Below are positions 35,276-44,043 of a DNA stretch of 64,000 nucleotides, piece by piece (the first letter of the stretch is position 1; each line of letters begins with the position of its first letter). This DNA comes from Azospirillaceae bacterium (GTDB lineage Bacteria; Pseudomonadota; Alphaproteobacteria; Azospirillales; Azospirillaceae): positions 1 through 64,000 of the forward strand of contig JARLIO010000075.1 of the NCBI GenBank assembly GCA_031291675.1. Reading direction: 5' to 3'. The notes under the pieces are model-generated. The model saw only the letters and a list, made by a program, of their open reading frames with translations. It ran no database searches and was not told where the DNA came from. The translations under genes and the position numbers were made by a program.

Positions 35276-36053
35276 TGTGATCTCCGTCGACATGCAAAAT
35301 GTGGTCATGAGAAGAAGATATCGCACCTGCCGCGTGGAACGTCCACGTCTTGGCCAGGATACTATACTTTAGCTTTACTGTATTCTTCGTCTCGCATCAT
35401 GCGAGAGCCGGCGCGTCGACGAGGACATATCGATGCGTCGCTAACAGACGCCTGTCTGTTTCATTCAAGAAACATCTAATGACGTTGGAACGTCGACGAT
35501 CAGTCCTCGTCACCTGATATTTGACAATATCATGAACGAATAGATCAATGTTTTTTTGAAATGTTCTTATTCCAGGTTAAATAACAATATTATTGTGTAA
35601 AATATTATTTTTGACACATTGTAACTAAATTTTCCATTCAGCATCTTTTAGATAAATACCGAATTAAATGAATCAAATATTGTCATATTGTTCAAAATCA
35701 GCCGAATAAAACATCTTTTTATACCTTTGGTATAAGTTCCCCTATGACACATTCTATACGACATGTTTATGATAATATCACACGTATTACGCTGCCATAC
35801 CAAGCATATCACGTGACGTGGTCGCGCGTTCTGATCGATAGGCACGGAGCCGGACATTGACATCCCAACGGGCACGATTCTCCGAGACTTTCTAAAACGC
35901 ATCGCTCTTTTGACATGTGGCGCATCATCTTTGGTGACCGAATCACCCCGCCACAGACCGATCGCGGACAAGCCCTTGACCAGGACGGTCCTTTTATGTA
36001 GTTTACATTCGTAGATTACCTACCTATCTCGGTCCTGTCGATCGGGCCGGAAA
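35276..36053. other. Long intergenic region with an AT-rich island
   Basis: From about 35480 to 35780 the sequence is strongly AT-rich (runs such as AATAACAATATTATTGTG and AAAATATTATTTTTG), unlike everything around it. Frames here, including a 107-codon minus-strand frame at 35648-35971, show no family resemblance. It may be a remnant of transferred DNA or a binding region for a nucleoid protein. The chemoreceptor promoter lies at its left edge and the MarR promoter at its right edge. Confidence 0.4.
35976..36019 (+). promoter_or_regulatory. Promoter and candidate operator of the MarR operon
   Basis: TTGACC (35976-35981) and TAGTTT (35999-36004) are 17 bases apart, a good sigma-70 promoter. 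Direct repeats GTAGTTTAC (35998-36006) and GTAGATTAC (36011-36019) cover the -10 region, where a bound MarR protein would block transcription. Confidence 0.55.
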
Positions 36054-36554
36054 ATGCACGATCAATCGGACAAAACGATACCGTGGACCGGAACAGCCAT
36101 GACATCACCCGCCGACGATGCCAACGCGATCCATGCCGCGGCACTGGCCGCCGATTTGCGCGTCGTTGTCGGCAAATTGAAGCGGCGATTGCGCGAGCAG
36201 GCGCCGCCCGGGGATCTGACCTGGTCCCAGGCTGCGGTGCTCGGGCGATTGGAACGCGACGGCCCGGCCACCCTGTCGGCGCTGGCACGGGCCGAGAATA
36301 TGCGTTCGCAGTCGATGGGCGCCATCGTGGCGCCGCTCGAGGCGGCGGGCCTGGTAAGCGGCACGCCGGATCCCGAAGATGGCCGCCAGACCATCCTGTC
36401 GGTGACGCCAAAGACCAGCGACTGGATCCGGACAAACCGCAAGACGCGGGAGGATTGGTTGTTTCAACTCATCCAGATGAAACTCTCCTCACCAGAGCGG
36501 GAGGTCCTGGAAAAAGCCATGGAACTGCTCAAACGCATCGCCGACGCGCCATAG
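36054..36554 (+). CDS. MarR-family transcriptional regulator
   Basis: This is a winged-helix regulator of 166 aa. The DNA-binding part reads L-T-W-S-Q-A-A-V-L-G-R-L, then T-L-S-A-L-A-R-A-E-N-M-R-S-Q-S-M-G and the wing D-P-E-D-G-R-Q-T, all typical of MarR. A helical C-terminal dimerisation region follows. The start may be ATG 36054 or ATG 36099 (M-T-S-P-A). It leads a likely operon with the hydrolase and the AbrB-type membrane protein and probably represses it via the repeats over its own promoter. Confidence 0.9.
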   Translation: MHDQSDKTIPWTGTAMTSPADDANAIHAAALAADLRVVVGKLKRRLREQAPPGDLTWSQAAVLGRLERDGPATLSALARAENMRSQSMGAIVAPLEAAGLVSGTPDPEDGRQTILSVTPKTSDWIRTNRKTREDWLFQLIQMKLSSPEREVLEKAMELLKRIADAP

Positions 36555-36648
36555 CGCGCTCGCCGAACCGTCGGCCGCGATGCGGCCTGTTGACCGGGGG
36601 CAAGGCCGGCGCCGGCCCCATAACGTGATAATACGAAAGGACAAGGTT

Positions 36649-37212
36649 ATGACTGTGACCACACTCGATCCGAACAGCGCTCTCATCCTCATTGATCTGC
36701 AAAAAGGGATTGTTGCCCTGCCGGTCGTCCATCCGGTCGGCCCCGTGCTGGAAAACGCCCGTGCCCTGGCCGATGCGTTTCGTCGTCATCATCGGCCCGT
36801 TATTCTCGTGAATGTCGCCGGTGCGGCGCCCGGCCGAACGGAACAAACGCGCAGCACCGCTGCGCCCCCCGCCGGCTGGACCGACCTTGTTGCCGAGTTG
36901 AATGCCCAGCCCGGGGACCATATCGTCACCAAACGCACCTGGGGCGCGTTCACCGGCACCGACCTGGCCGATCATCTAAGCCGGCACAACATCACCCAGG
37001 TGGTTATTGCCGGTATCGCCACCAGCATCGGCGTGGAATCCACGGCGCGCCAGGCCCAGGAACGCGGACTGAACGTCACGCTGGCGATCGATGCGATGAC
37101 CGATCTGAACGCCGATGCTCATGACAACAGCATCAAGCGGATTTTCCCGCGACTGGGCGAAACCGGCAGCACGGCGGCGATCACCGCGCTGCTCGACAGC
37201 CCACACCGCTGA
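36649..37212 (+). CDS. Isochorismatase-family hydrolase lacking the usual cysteine
   Basis: This alpha/beta hydrolase of the isochorismatase-like superfamily has the catalytic Asp (L-I-L-I-D16-L-Q) and Lys (T-K95-R-T-W-G-A-F). The position of the nucleophilic Cys in cysteine hydrolases is glycine here (A-T-S-I-G128-V-E-S-T-A). The Cys-less form is known in true isochorismatases such as PhzD that hydrolyse vinyl ethers, so an amidase/nicotinamidase activity is unlikely. ATG 36649 has AAGG upstream. It is the second gene of the MarR operon. The substrate is unknown. Confidence 0.88.
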   Translation: MTVTTLDPNSALILIDLQKGIVALPVVHPVGPVLENARALADAFRRHHRPVILVNVAGAAPGRTEQTRSTAAPPAGWTDLVAELNAQPGDHIVTKRTWGAFTGTDLADHLSRHNITQVVIAGIATSIGVESTARQAQERGLNVTLAIDAMTDLNADAHDNSIKRIFPRLGETGSTAAITALLDSPHR

Positions 37213-37263
37213 ACCCCACCCACCGCACCGGACAGCCATATCCACTCGCGAAACCACAAAAGG

Positions 37264-38352
37264 ATGGGCGCGGTGAAACGAGTCCCCCGACAAGCATGGC
37301 AATGGGTGGCCCTCGGGCTACTGTCTTTTGTGCTCGTGGCCGGCCTGGAGTGGCTGCGGCTACCCGCCGCGCTGCTTCTCGGCGCGCTGGTGGCCGCGGT
37401 GCTGTTCGCCGTGGCGAATGCGGGCCTGCGGGTGCCGTCCCGCCTTTTTCTGGGTGCCCAGGCCGTGGTCGGCGGCATGATCGCGCAGGCCTTTCCGCCC
37501 GCGATCTTTGCCGAAATGGCGCGTGACTGGCCGGTGTTTCTCGGCGGCGTCGTATCGGTGCTTATCGCCAGTACCCTGCTGGGATGGCTGCTCACGCGGC
37601 GGAAAATCCTGCCCGGAAGCACGGCCATCTGGGGTTCCTCGCCCGGGGCCGCCACCGCGATGACCCTGATGTCGGAGAGTTACGACGCCGACAGCCGCCT
37701 TGTGGCCTTCATGCAGTATCTGCGCGTGGTCCTGGTCGCGGTCGTGGCCACGATCATGGCGCGGTTCTGGATCACAGCAACCCTGGACGCCGTGCCGGCA
37801 ATCGTCTGGTTTCCGCCGATCCCCTGGCCGTCTTTCGGGATGACCCTGGTCGTGGTCACAGCATCGGCCGTGATCGGGCGTGCGCTGCGGATCCCGGCCG
37901 GGGCCCTGCTGGCGCCGATCGCGATCGGTACCGCGCTTCAGGACGCCGGGCTGATCACGATCATACTCCCGCCCTGGCTGCTCGCCCTGGCCTATCTGCT
38001 GGTGGGCTGGAACATCGGTTTTCGTTTCAACCGGCCGATCCTGGTCCATGCCGCCAAAACGCTGCCCAGCATTCTGATGTCGATCCTGTGTCTGATCACG
38101 GTTTGCGGCGCGATGGCCGCGGTCCTTGTCCAGATCGCCCATGTCGACCCGCTGACGGCCTATCTGGCAACCAGCCCCGGCGGCGCCGACTCCGTCGCCA
38201 TCATCGCGGCCTCATCCCCGGTTGACGTGCCATTCGTCATGGCGATGCAGACGGCGCGTTTCGTGGTCGTCGTCCTGACCGGACCCGCAATCGCCCGCTT
38301 CATGACAGCCCGCAGCATGCCCGCCGCGTCGCGGACGGCCCGGGCATCGTGA
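37264..38352 (+). CDS. AbrB-family (duplicated) integral membrane protein
   Basis: This multi-helix membrane protein of the Gneg_AbrB_dup type is often misnamed ammonia monooxygenase or transcriptional regulator. It has about ten hydrophobic helices in two homologous halves. Each half has a G-A-L-V/G-A-L-L start, and G-S-S-P-G-A-A-T-A-M in the first is echoed by T-S-P-G-G-A-D-S-V-A in the second. Length 362 aa. ATG 37264 directly abuts AAAAGG; the in-frame GTG at 37273 has better spacing and may be the true start. Third gene of the MarR operon; its cargo is unknown but may relate to the hydrolase's substrate. Confidence 0.88.
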   Translation: MGAVKRVPRQAWQWVALGLLSFVLVAGLEWLRLPAALLLGALVAAVLFAVANAGLRVPSRLFLGAQAVVGGMIAQAFPPAIFAEMARDWPVFLGGVVSVLIASTLLGWLLTRRKILPGSTAIWGSSPGAATAMTLMSESYDADSRLVAFMQYLRVVLVAVVATIMARFWITATLDAVPAIVWFPPIPWPSFGMTLVVVTASAVIGRALRIPAGALLAPIAIGTALQDAGLITIILPPWLLALAYLLVGWNIGFRFNRPILVHAAKTLPSILMSILCLITVCGAMAAVLVQIAHVDPLTAYLATSPGGADSVAIIAASSPVDVPFVMAMQTARFVVVVLTGPAIARFMTARSMPAASRTARAS

Positions 38353-38501
38353 GGCGTAACCCCGGGCGCGACGGCGGCCTCCCATGACAGGCTTCGAGAC
38401 CCGTATCATCGCAGTGGTGCCGCCGCGACGCGGTCGATTGTGCGTTTTGCACCCGCCATGTTAGGGTCGCGCAACCGCTTGATTCCCGAGGCTCATTTCC
38501 G

Positions 38502-39830
38502 ATGTCTGTCGTCCACCAGCGCCCGTTGTTCCTCGGACTCGCGGTCGCCCTGCTGCCGCTATACGGGTGGTTGGCCAGCCTGGGCTACGGCACCAACACG
38601 GACAGCTACGCCATTCTGCGCAGCTGGCAGGTAATGGTCGACTCGGGCCTCTATCAACCGTCACGAGGCCAGGGATATTTCGTTCCGGAACTGGCGATCG
38701 GGTTCCTGGCATCTTTGGGGGGCTCGGCGGCGTCGAACGCTTTGTCGGTGCTTCTCGCCCTGGGCGCGCTGGCCCTGGGCTATGACCTGTTGCGCCGGCT
38801 AAACGGGACGACAGCGTTGCCCGCGACCCTGGTGGTGATGGCGAACCCGCACTGGATGATCGCCGGGACGACGTCGCTGGACTATGTCTACGGCGCGTTC
38901 TTCTTCGTGTTGGGTGTGCGGTCATTGAGCCGCGGAGCGATGGGGGTGGCGACGCTGGCCTTCGCCTTCGCGGTGGGCAGCCGCATCGTCTACGGCCCGC
39001 TGGGCTTCGGCGCCCTGACCATGATGGCCCTCGTGTCCGAGCCCACCGCACGGCATCGGCAGTGGGAGTATTTGGCGCTGTTCTGCACGGCCTCCGGGCT
39101 GTTCTACCTGCCGGCCCTGGTGAGCGCCCATGTGACACTGGGCTTTCTCACCCATTCCGGACCGCCCAACAATTACCTGATGGCGCGGATCATGCGTTTT
39201 CTGTGGAAGACGCCAAGCCTGTACGGCTTTGTCGGCTTCACCCTGCTGCTGGCGGCACTGGGGCCTCGGCTCTGGCATCTGGCTCGAGATCGGGAGATCT
39301 GGCGGCGGTGTCCGCGCGGGCGGCAGTTGGCGATCGTCGGGGCGCTGGGCGTGCTGCTGTACAACACGATGCTGTTTGCCTATCTGCCCGCCGAAATCGG
39401 CTACCAGATCCCCAGCCTCTTGGCGATCGCCACCCTGCTGGCCGCAACCGAGGTGCCGGTGGGATGGCTGGCCGCGGTGATCGCCAGCCAATTGCTGTTG
39501 GCCGTGGTGCGGCCAGACGTGTTGACCGTCCGCGCGCAACAACAACAATGTATGGGCGCCACCATCACTCTTGGGGCCGACTTCGATCCAGGGCTGAAGG
39601 CCGGCGTCCTGGTCGACCATGTCCGGGACGCGCGCTCGGCGGCCTGCGCGCTCCGCCAACTGCCACACCCGGTGGCAGATCCCTGGACGCCCTTGCCCGA
39701 CCCCGACCACGCGGCCAGGACCCCTTTGGACCGCGCCGGGATGAGACGCGACAAAGCCGTCCGAATACGGTTCTTGGCACCCCGATCCGGGACACCGTGG
39801 GAATTGGCGGATCCTGGCGCCACAGAATGA
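38502..39830 (+). CDS. Polytopic membrane protein, possibly GT-C-type glycosyltransferase
   Basis: About nine or ten predicted transmembrane segments lie in residues 8-345, followed by a ~95-residue hydrophilic tail. An early loop Y-G-T-N-T-D-S-Y-A-I-L-R-S-W-Q has the acidic residue and layout seen in the first extracytoplasmic loop of GT-C (mannosyltransferase/ArnT-like) enzymes. The similarity is at architecture level only, so the enzyme call is tentative. It stands alone between the AbrB-type gene and the sulfur cluster. Confidence 0.6.
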   Translation: MSVVHQRPLFLGLAVALLPLYGWLASLGYGTNTDSYAILRSWQVMVDSGLYQPSRGQGYFVPELAIGFLASLGGSAASNALSVLLALGALALGYDLLRRLNGTTALPATLVVMANPHWMIAGTTSLDYVYGAFFFVLGVRSLSRGAMGVATLAFAFAVGSRIVYGPLGFGALTMMALVSEPTARHRQWEYLALFCTASGLFYLPALVSAHVTLGFLTHSGPPNNYLMARIMRFLWKTPSLYGFVGFTLLLAALGPRLWHLARDREIWRRCPRGRQLAIVGALGVLLYNTMLFAYLPAEIGYQIPSLLAIATLLAATEVPVGWLAAVIASQLLLAVVRPDVLTVRAQQQQCMGATITLGADFDPGLKAGVLVDHVRDARSAACALRQLPHPVADPWTPLPDPDHAARTPLDRAGMRRDKAVRIRFLAPRSGTPWELADPGATE

Positions 39831-40061
39831 TATCAGCCAAAACCCTGGCAACGCGCACGGCCTGATCTTCGCGACTGTTGGGAAAGCCAAGAACCAGATC
39901 CGGCTCGGCGGTTGGTTCGCTGTGAAACATCGATACCGGTGTCGGCGCCAGACCGCGCCTCCGTTTCAAATGTTTCCCGAAACAGGTTGACCACGGCAGG
40001 CTCACGGCGTCAGCGCCAGGCGTGCACCTGTCTCACGCGAGGCCGTTCCGGGGTCGCGGCT

Positions 40062-41051
40062 TCAGACCGAAGCCAGATGATCGGCGACCGTGACCGGCTC
40101 GGGCAGAACCTTGCGCGCCACCAGCCAGTCGGCGGCCTTTTGCAGGGTCGCGAGGAACCCGGCATCGTGCGGCGGATACAGGCGGTACTGGCGCTTCAGG
40201 GCGATGAAATCGTCACGAATCCGATCGCTGTAACCTGCCTTGGCCTGGGCGATGGTTTCCGCCTCGACGGCATGCGTCGAGACCCATTGCGCTTCCTCAA
40301 CCAGGGCCGCATTGACCGCGCGAACCAGATCGGGATTGTCAGTGACAAAGGCGCGGGTCGACAGAAACGAGGTGAAATCGATCTGGAAGTCAAGATCGCG
40401 GCCCTCGACGAACAGGTCGTGGGCCTGATAGGCGGCCCGGGCGATATCCACCGCGGGGCTCCACATCGACCAGGCGTCGACCTTGCCCGAGGCCAGAGCC
40501 GGCGCGGCGTCCGGCGGATTGAGATAGACGAACCGGACCGCAGAGCGGTCGATCCCGTGTTTCTCCAGCGCCGCGACCAGCAGGAACTCGCCCAGCCCCG
40601 AGCGGTTCACCGCCACCGACTTGCCCACCAGATCCTCGATGCGCTCGATCCCCGATCCGTCCTTGGCGATGATCGCGGTGGTCCGCGGCTCATAGGTCAC
40701 GAACTGGGTGAACACCAGCGGCGAGCCGGCAATGATCGCCGCCAGCGCCGGGGTGGTGCTGCCGCCGAAGCTGAAATCGGCGCTGCCCCCCACGACCGCC
40801 TGCATCGTCGGGGCGTGGTTGGGGAACGGTCCCAGCCATTCGGTCTTGATCCCGTCCCGGGCCAGGCTGGCCGCAAACACCCCGCGCTCCTTGGCGATCA
40901 TCGTCAAGCCGCCCAGGCCCCAGGTCAGGCGCACCGTGTCGCTGGTGCGCCCCGCCGCCCGGATCACCCCGGGCGCCAACGCAGCCAGCCCGCCCGCGGC
41001 ACCGGCCAGGAAGCGCCGGCGTGACGGCGCCGGATGGAGTGTCATCGACAT
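40062..41051 (-). CDS. ssuA: Aliphatic-sulfonate-type ABC transporter substrate-binding protein
   Basis: This periplasmic binding protein of the SsuA/TauA/NrtA family starts with a Tat-like leader (S-R-R-R-F-L-A-G-A-A). It has the family patterns G-L-T-M-I-A-K-E-R-G-V-F, G-S-A-D-F-S-F-G-G-S-T-T-P, and K-V-D-A-W-S-M-W-S-P. I start at ATG 41051, eight bases after GGAGG. Last gene of the minus-strand operon monooxygenase-permease-ATPase-binding protein. The substrate is probably a sulfonate, sulfate ester or other organosulfur compound. Confidence 0.9.
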   Translation of the reverse strand: MSMTLHPAPSRRRFLAGAAGGLAALAPGVIRAAGRTSDTVRLTWGLGGLTMIAKERGVFAASLARDGIKTEWLGPFPNHAPTMQAVVGGSADFSFGGSTTPALAAIIAGSPLVFTQFVTYEPRTTAIIAKDGSGIERIEDLVGKSVAVNRSGLGEFLLVAALEKHGIDRSAVRFVYLNPPDAAPALASGKVDAWSMWSPAVDIARAAYQAHDLFVEGRDLDFQIDFTSFLSTRAFVTDNPDLVRAVNAALVEEAQWVSTHAVEAETIAQAKAGYSDRIRDDFIALKRQYRLYPPHDAGFLATLQKAADWLVARKVLPEPVTVADHLASV

Positions 41052-41074
41052 GAAAAAATCCTCCCGATCGGAAA

Positions 41075-41782
41075 TCAAACGGTCTCGGCAGCGACGCCAA
41101 GTTCGGCCAGCAACGCCGCCCGTGTCGGCCGGGTTCTGCCGCGAACGCCCCCGTCCCCGACCCTCCTCGTGTCGTGGTCGAAGGCGATGGCGCCATCGCG
41201 CATGACCAGAATCCGGTCCGCCAGCGCGATCGCCTCCTCAACATCATGCGTCACCAGCAGGACGCCCGGCCGATGACGGGCGACCAGGGCCGCAACCAGC
41301 GAATGCATGCGGATTCGCGTCAAAGCATCCAGGGCGGCGAAGGGCTCGTCGAGCAACAGCAGCTCCGGTTCCTGGACCAGAGCCCGGGCCAACGCGACGC
41401 GCTGGGCCTGGCCCCCGGAAAGCTGCCGCGGCCAGTCCTCAAGCCGGTCACCGAGTCCGACCTCGTCGAGCGCCGCCGCGGCCCGCTCCCGCACCGCCGA
41501 ACCGTCGAGGCCAAGGCCAACATTGCGCCACAGATTTTCCCAGGGCAGCAGCCGCGGTTCCTGGAACACGACGGCCGGCCGCCGCGGCGCATCGATGTGG
41601 CCACCCTGGATCGGGTCGAGCCCGGCCAGGGCGCGCAGCAAGGTGGTCTTGCCACAGCCGCTTTCCCCCAGCAATGCCACGAACTCACCACGGGCAATGC
41701 GGAGATCCAGGCCGGTGATCACCGGGCGCGCGCCATAGGCCCGGACCAGGCCGCTGACCACGACCGCGGGACGCGCTGTCAT
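41075..41782 (-). CDS. ssuB: Sulfonate ABC transporter ATP-binding protein
   Basis: This is the nucleotide-binding subunit. Walker A G-E-S-G-C-G-K-T-T, Q loop F-Q-E-P-R-L-L-P-W, signature L-S-G-G-Q-A-Q-R-V-A-L-A-R-A, Walker B L-L-L-L-D-E-P-F-A-A-L-D and H-loop T-H-D-V-E-E-A are all present. At 235 aa it is close to SsuB/TauB. Its start overlaps the permease stop by four bases (ATGA), and the binding-protein gene follows after 23 bases. Confidence 0.94.
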   Translation of the reverse strand: MTARPAVVVSGLVRAYGARPVITGLDLRIARGEFVALLGESGCGKTTLLRALAGLDPIQGGHIDAPRRPAVVFQEPRLLPWENLWRNVGLGLDGSAVRERAAAALDEVGLGDRLEDWPRQLSGGQAQRVALARALVQEPELLLLDEPFAALDALTRIRMHSLVAALVARHRPGVLLVTHDVEEAIALADRILVMRDGAIAFDHDTRRVGDGGVRGRTRPTRAALLAELGVAAETV

Positions 41783-42672
41783 CGCCCCGTCCTCCCCTGG
41801 CCCGCACCATCATAGCGGGGATGCCAGGCCAGCAGCCGCCGCTCGAGCAGGCGCGCCAGACTGTCGGCGGCGACGCCAATCAGGGCGTAGATCACGATGG
41901 TCAGCACGATGACATCGGTGCGCAGGAATTCACGGGCATCCATGGCCAGGAAGCCCAGACCGGATTCGGCGCCGATGGTCTCGGCAACGACCAGGGCGAG
42001 CCATGCCGTCGCCAGGGCGTAACGGACCCCCGTCAGGATCGAGGGCAAGGCTCCGGGCAGGATGATCCGCCGGATCAGCACACCGCTCCCCAGTCCCTGG
42101 ACCCGGCCCAGTTCGAGCAATTTGGCGTCGATCTGGCGGATACCAAGGGTGGTATTGACATAGATCGGGAACGTGACCCCGAGGGCGACCAGAAAGATCT
42201 TTTCCCCCTCACCGACTCCGAACCAGACGATGACCAGGGGCAGCAAGGCCAGAAACGGGATCGCCCGGATCATCTGGACGCTGCGATCGATGGCGGCCTC
42301 GGCCAGGCGCGAAAACCCGACCAGGGTGCCCAGCGTCAGCCCCACCAGACCGCCCAGGACAAAGCCCGTCGCGGCGCGGATCAGGCTGGTGCCAAGATCG
42401 GCCAGCAGGCTCCCCGAGACCGTAAGCTTGATCGCCGTCGCCAGCACCTTGCTGGGGGCCGGCAGCACCTGGGCCGAGACCCAGCCGGCGCGCGACAGCG
42501 CCTCCCAGGCCGCGACCAGGACCAACGGCGCCAGCCAGGACAGGGCGACAAGACCATATCCGGCAAAGAGACCCGCCGCAAAACGGGAAGGTGACCCGGC
42601 CGTTTTGCGGCGCGGGTCGACGGTACGCGGGGCCGGTACCGCCGTGGTGGCATTGAGGCCGGCCAGTGTCAT
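41779..42672 (-). CDS. ssuC: Sulfonate ABC transporter permease
   Basis: This inner-membrane permease of the SsuC/TauC type has about six helices. The EAA loop is visible as E-L-G-R-V-Q-G-L-G-S-G-V-L-I-R-R-I-I-L-P-G-A-L-P-S-I-L-T-G. It is 297 aa, slightly extended at the N-terminus by a basic Pro/Arg segment. Second gene of the operon, 31 bases after the monooxygenase and overlapping the ATPase gene. Confidence 0.93.
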   Translation of the reverse strand: MTLAGLNATTAVPAPRTVDPRRKTAGSPSRFAAGLFAGYGLVALSWLAPLVLVAAWEALSRAGWVSAQVLPAPSKVLATAIKLTVSGSLLADLGTSLIRAATGFVLGGLVGLTLGTLVGFSRLAEAAIDRSVQMIRAIPFLALLPLVIVWFGVGEGEKIFLVALGVTFPIYVNTTLGIRQIDAKLLELGRVQGLGSGVLIRRIILPGALPSILTGVRYALATAWLALVVAETIGAESGLGFLAMDAREFLRTDVIVLTIVIYALIGVAADSLARLLERRLLAWHPRYDGAGQGRTGR

Positions 42673-42703
42673 GTCCGGCCCTCCCGGAGGCGAGGCAGGG
42701 CGC

Positions 42704-43789
42704 TCACGCGGCTTGGCTCTGCCGCTCGCGTTCCGCGACCAGGGTGCGCAGGCGCGGGATCAACTCGCGGCCATAATCGACGACATCCTCCAGCGGGTCG
42801 AAGCCGCGGATCAGGAATGTCGTGACCCCGAGATCATAATAATCCAGCAGCGCCTCGGCGACCTGTTCGGGCGTGCCGACCAGCCCGGTGGAATTCGAGC
42901 GCCCGCCGGTTTCCCGGGCGATGGCGGTCCACAGCCGGCGGTCAACCCGATCACCACGCTCTGCCGCCGCCAGCAGACGGTGGGCGCCCGTGCTCTGCTG
43001 CGGTCCGCCGCGGCTATAGCCGGCAACGCTGCGCAGCCGGCGGGTTTCCTCCAGGATCCGCGCGGCGCGGGCCCAGGCCTCATCCTCGGTCCGGCCGAGC
43101 ACCGGGCGGAACGACACCGAAAAGCCCAACGTCCGGCCGTTCTTCGCCGCCTCGGCGCGAACCCGGCCGGTCAGGTCGCGAACCTGATCGAGGGGTTCGC
43201 CCCAGAGCGCATAGATATCGGCATGGCGCCCGGCGATCGTGACCGCGATATCCGAAGCGCCACCAAAAAAGAGCGGCAGTGACGGACTCTGGGCCGGTTT
43301 GACCTCGGAGAACCCCGCGGTGAAACGGTAATAGGGTCCGTGATGATCGAAGGGCTGGTCCGCGGCCCAGAGGCGGCGCAGGATTCCCAGATATTCGTCG
43401 GTACGCTCGTAACGCTGGTCATGGTCGAGATAGTCGCCATCGCGCTGCTGCTCGACATCCGAGCCGCCGGAAATGATGTGAACCGCGAGGCGGCCGCCGA
43501 TGAACTGATCCAACGACGCCAGCTCGCGCGCGGCCAGGGTCGGCGCGACGAAACCCGGACGGTGCGCCAGCATGAATTTGATGTGCTCGGTGTGGGCTGC
43601 GGCATAGGCGATGGTATGCGGGGCACTGGGGCCGGTCGAATGGTGCGGCACCAGAATGCGGTCGAAACCCGCCGCCTCATGCGCCTGGGCGAAGGCGCGG
43701 ACATAGTCGCGGTCAATCACCGGGCCGGTGGCGGGATGGGTCTCCGATTGTTTCTGGCTCTGGATCATACCGATGATCTGAACGCTCAT
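42704..43789 (-). CDS. ssuD: FMNH2-dependent alkanesulfonate monooxygenase-type (LLM) enzyme
   Basis: This is a class-C flavin monooxygenase of the bacterial luciferase superfamily that cleaves C-S bonds using FMNH2 and O2. SsuD-like landmarks: H-T-E-H-I-K-F-M-L-A-H-R-P-G, S-L-D-Q-F-I-G-G-R-L-A-V-H-I-I-S-G-G-S, E-Y-L-G-I-L-R-R-L-W, and G-L-V-G-T-P-E-Q-V-A-E-A-L. Length 361 aa. ATG 43789 follows AGGAG at seven bases. First gene of the transporter operon. The flavin reductase partner is not in the window. SfnG/DmoA-type substrates are possible alternatives. Confidence 0.88.
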   Translation of the reverse strand: MSVQIIGMIQSQKQSETHPATGPVIDRDYVRAFAQAHEAAGFDRILVPHHSTGPSAPHTIAYAAAHTEHIKFMLAHRPGFVAPTLAARELASLDQFIGGRLAVHIISGGSDVEQQRDGDYLDHDQRYERTDEYLGILRRLWAADQPFDHHGPYYRFTAGFSEVKPAQSPSLPLFFGGASDIAVTIAGRHADIYALWGEPLDQVRDLTGRVRAEAAKNGRTLGFSVSFRPVLGRTEDEAWARAARILEETRRLRSVAGYSRGGPQQSTGAHRLLAAAERGDRVDRRLWTAIARETGGRSNSTGLVGTPEQVAEALLDYYDLGVTTFLIRGFDPLEDVVDYGRELIPRLRTLVAERERQSQAA

Positions 43790-44043
43790 CTGACAGCTCC
43801 TTGACGGGTCCGGTGGCGCAACGCGTCGCGGCGATCGACGGTGGCAATGACAGGGTCACAAATAGATATGGCCGTTAATCGATAGATAGCATCGATTATA
43901 TCGTCTACAAATAACATTTTTGTTATGCTATTATTGAAACCACTATTTTTAGCATCATAATTTTGTTGTTTTCGGCGATTTTGCCCCTTCCGTTGCGCAC
44001 TCTTCGTGTATATCGTAGGCTTCCGAAATCCAGGGAGCGTGTT
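43790..44043. promoter_or_regulatory. Divergent sulfur-cluster promoter with two perfect inverted repeats
   Basis: This AT-rich region drives both arms of the organosulfur cluster. TAATCGAT (43876-43883) and ATCGATTA (43891-43898) are perfect 8-bp arms around a 7-base spacer. ATAACA (43911-43916) and TGTTAT (43921-43926) flank TTTT. Both are good operator candidates, for example for a CysB/Cbl-type LysR regulator, which is not encoded in the window. Confidence 0.55.

Noticed and set aside
39810-40005. A minus-strand frame with a protein-like stretch (F-P-N-S-R-E-D-Q-A-V-R-V-A-R-V-L-A-D) overlapping the end of the membrane protein gene.
   Set aside because: No family match, no ribosome-binding site, and most of the frame is antisense to the plus-strand gene.
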